This document shows positions 30,115 to 31,762 of a stretch of 31,762 bases of DNA, piece after piece. The notes beneath the pieces were generated by a model. It made no database searches, was not told the origin of the DNA, and saw only the letters and a list, made by a program, of their open reading frames with translations. The position numbers and the translations under genes were made by a program. The DNA lies in assembly GCA_910585035.1 (NCBI GenBank), contig CAJUEF010000016.1:1-31762 (forward strand), in the 5' to 3' direction. Each line of letters begins with the position of its first letter. Positions within the stretch are counted from its first letter, which is position 1. The stretch comes from an uncultured Christensenellaceae bacterium (GTDB lineage: Bacteria > Bacillota > Clostridia > Christensenellales > MGBC116941).

Positions 30115-31497
30115 ATGAATGACAACAAACTTGACGTATTTGAAAATGCGTCTGTATCCAAAGCAGTTTTTAAAAATGCCATACCGTCTATTATGGCAAT
30201 GATTATGGTGCTTGTTTACAATATGGCAGACCTTTTCTTTATAGGACAAACCCATGATGATTTTCAGGTTGCTGCCGTTTCCCTTGGAACCCCTGTATTT
30301 CTTATTTTCATGTCCCTTGGAACCCTGTTTGGCATTGGCGGAACTTCGGTAATTTCCCGTTCCCTTGGCAAAAAAGACACGGATTATGCAAAAAAAGTCT
30401 GCTCCTTTTGTATGTGGGCAAGCGCTGCTGTTGGAACTGTGTTAACCTTAATTATGCTGGTGTTTATAAATCCTATACTTTCGTTTATTGGAACAAGCCC
30501 TGATACCTTATCATTTACAAAAACCTATCTTATGATAGTATCCCTATGCGGACCATTTGTTATAATAGGAAACTGTTATTCAAATATAATAAGGGCGGAG
30601 GGCAACTCAAATACAGCAATGTTTGGCATGGTTCTCGGCAATCTTCTAAATATAATTTTAGACCCTATTATGATTTTAGTGTTTAAATGGAATATTGCAG
30701 GCGCAGCAATAGCAACTGTAATCGGCAATATAGCGGGCGCTGTATATTATCTATCCTATTACTGGCGTGGAAAATCCATGCTGAGCATTAGCCTTAAGGA
30801 TTTTACATATAAAGAAAATGTCCTCAAAGGTGTAATGGCCATAGGCATTCCCGCGTCTCTTGGCTCTTTACTGCTAAGCGTAGCGCACATAATAGCAAAT
30901 GCTCTTATGAGCGCTTACGGAGATATGGCTGTTGCAGCTATAGGCGTAAGCATGAAAGTAATGATGATAATAATTGTAGTAGCCATAGGGCTGGGACAAG
31001 GCGTTCAGCCGCTTATGGGTTACTGTGTCGGCGCCAGGAATCGGGAACGTTTTAAAAGCATTGTAAAGTTTTCCACAATTTTTTCCGCCATTCTAGGCAT
31101 AATTATGACAGTTATTTGCCTGCTTTTGCTCACGCCTCTTGTAAAAGTATTTTTAACTGATGAGGCAGCATTTGAATACGGCGTTAAGTTTACAGAAATA
31201 ATGCTGACAACAAGCATACCCTTTTGCATATTCTTCGTATTTCTTAATGCACTTCAGGCAATGGGCGAGGCATTGCCATCTCTTATAATTTCTGTCTGCC
31301 GCCAGGGAATAATATATATTCCGGCAATGTTTATACTCAATGTGGTTATGGGAATGAACGGCATTGCATGGGCACAGCCTGTTGCAGATTTGCTGTCCAC
31401 GGCGCTTGTAATTATTCTGTATATCCGTTCATATAAAAAGATTTTTGAAAACACAAAAACAAATGCTGATTTAAAGCTGCAAACAGAACAGCCTTAA
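30115..31497 (+). CDS. MATE-family efflux transporter
   Basis: A 460-residue integral membrane antiporter with about 12 helices in two similar halves (about 15-220 and 240-445). The N-terminal region NAIPSIMAMIMVLVYNMADLFFIGQ (about 20-44) and GIGGTSVISRSLGKKD (about 69-84) are typical of the DinF/NorM-type family, as are EGNSNTAMFGMVLGNLLNIILDPIMI (about 163-188) and the mirrored IGLGQGVQPLMGYCVGARNRER in the second half. It exports cationic drugs or metabolites using Na+ or H+. ATG start with GGGAGG upstream. It is probably repressed by the upstream MarR protein. Confidence 0.94.
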   Translation: MNDNKLDVFENASVSKAVFKNAIPSIMAMIMVLVYNMADLFFIGQTHDDFQVAAVSLGTPVFLIFMSLGTLFGIGGTSVISRSLGKKDTDYAKKVCSFCMWASAAVGTVLTLIMLVFINPILSFIGTSPDTLSFTKTYLMIVSLCGPFVIIGNCYSNIIRAEGNSNTAMFGMVLGNLLNIILDPIMILVFKWNIAGAAIATVIGNIAGAVYYLSYYWRGKSMLSISLKDFTYKENVLKGVMAIGIPASLGSLLLSVAHIIANALMSAYGDMAVAAIGVSMKVMMIIIVVAIGLGQGVQPLMGYCVGARNRERFKSIVKFSTIFSAILGIIMTVICLLLLTPLVKVFLTDEAAFEYGVKFTEIMLTTSIPFCIFFVFLNALQAMGEALPSLIISVCRQGIIYIPAMFILNVVMGMNGIAWAQPVADLLSTALVIILYIRSYKKIFENTKTNADLKLQTEQP

Positions 31498-31516
31498 ATG
31501 TTAATATAATAAAAAA

Positions 31517-31539
31517 GCCTGCATATGCAGGCTTTTTTT
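31517..31539 (+). terminator. Rho-independent terminator after the MATE gene
   Basis: Perfect stem GCCTGCATATGCAGGC (31517-31532) flanked by A6 and T7, 19 bases past the stop codon. It can act in both directions. Confidence 0.93.
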
Positions 31540-31604
31540 AATTTTACACTTTTAAAAACGGCCAAACAAATAAAATATTTCGTTAAACAAATCTAAAAAT
31601 CCTC

Positions 31605-31634
31605 TTGCCTGTAATCTACGTTATGGATTATAAT
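31605..31634 (+). promoter_or_regulatory. Promoter of the terminal small gene
   Basis: -35 TTGCCT (31605-31610), 18-bp spacer and -10 TATAAT (31629-31634), about 24 bases upstream of the ATG. Confidence 0.6.
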
Positions 31635-31657
31635 AAATTTATAGGAGGGGATTTATA

Positions 31658-31762
31658 ATGAGTAATGATATATTAATTTCCGCAATTTTTTTGCTTTCTT
31701 TTATAATAATGATAATAGGTTGTTTATGGGCGCTTTTCACCGCCTTTTCGAAAAAATCCACT
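31658..31762 (+). CDS. Small membrane protein, cut off by the window end
   Basis: An open frame starts at ATG 31658 with AGGAGGGG about 8 bases upstream, and is still open at the last base after 35 codons. It encodes MSNDILISAIFLLSFIIMII followed by GCLWALFTAFSKKST: one hydrophobic helix then a short basic stretch. No family can be named from this part. A promoter is present upstream, which supports a real gene. Confidence 0.6.
   Translation, partial: MSNDILISAIFLLSFIIMIIGCLWALFTAFSKKST

Overview
The window looks like chromosome from an anaerobic Firmicute of class Clostridia. The reasons are an AT-rich sequence, strong AGGAGG-type ribosome binding sites, frequent TTG and GTG starts, the hrcA-grpE-dnaK-dnaJ heat-shock order behind a CIRCE operator, ferredoxin-dependent 2-oxoacid oxidation, NADH/[FeFe]-hydrogenase-type subunits and ECF vitamin transport. 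No phage, transposase, CRISPR array, rRNA or tRNA was recognised. The genus cannot be named from the sequence alone.

Layout, left to right. (1) Positions 192-4654, minus strand: an ECF transporter (EcfT, a fused double ATPase and an S component), then an Rrf2 regulator and a pyridoxal/pyridoxamine kinase behind their own promoter. (2) Positions 5002-8616, minus: iorA-iorB-paaK, oxidising aryl pyruvates to acyl-CoA with ferredoxin as acceptor. (3) Positions 8816-13882, minus: hrcA-grpE-dnaK-dnaJ. The grpE-dnaK gap holds a tandem duplication that includes the grpE 3' end and three identical-core hairpins. (4) Positions 14121-17128, plus: a NADH-oxidoreductase module of the HydABC/Hnd type (NuoE-like, HATPase, small [2Fe-2S] protein, NuoF-like) with no adjacent hydrogenase catalytic subunit. 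(5) Positions 17223-22403, minus: a five-gene nickel/peptide-type ABC importer in which one ATPase ends in a histidine-rich tail. (6) Positions 22404-23193: a gene-poor stretch with strong inverted repeats and a small XRE-type regulator. (7) Positions 23343-26595, minus: DRTGG protein, RsbW-like ATPase, [FeFe]-hydrogenase-like protein, second DRTGG protein and PHP phosphoesterase. (8) Positions 26681-27538, minus: a membrane-anchored SPOR protein. (9) Positions 27797-31497, plus: an ABC exporter, a MarR regulator and a MATE efflux pump, with twin palindromic operators. A small membrane protein begins at 31658 and runs off the end.

The strongest candidate for an under-described system is region 7. 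It encodes a hydrogenase-like protein that keeps the H-cluster cysteines but has serine at the usual proton-relay cysteine, together with an anti-sigma-type ATPase, two DRTGG proteins and a PHP enzyme. This looks like a redox or H2 signalling cassette rather than a metabolic hydrogenase. Its promoter-proximal region carries a 28-bp palindrome and a nested hairpin. Region 4 may be functionally related, because it carries the NADH module and another HATPase but no hydrogenase subunit.

Regulatory sites that can be read directly include CIRCE plus promoter for hrcA, a perfect palindrome over the -35 of the NADH module, an Rrf2-type palindrome over the -10 of rrf2, and matching palindromes in front of marR and the MATE gene. 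A family of hairpin-bounded intergenic repeats occurs at 34-160 and 4700-4995.
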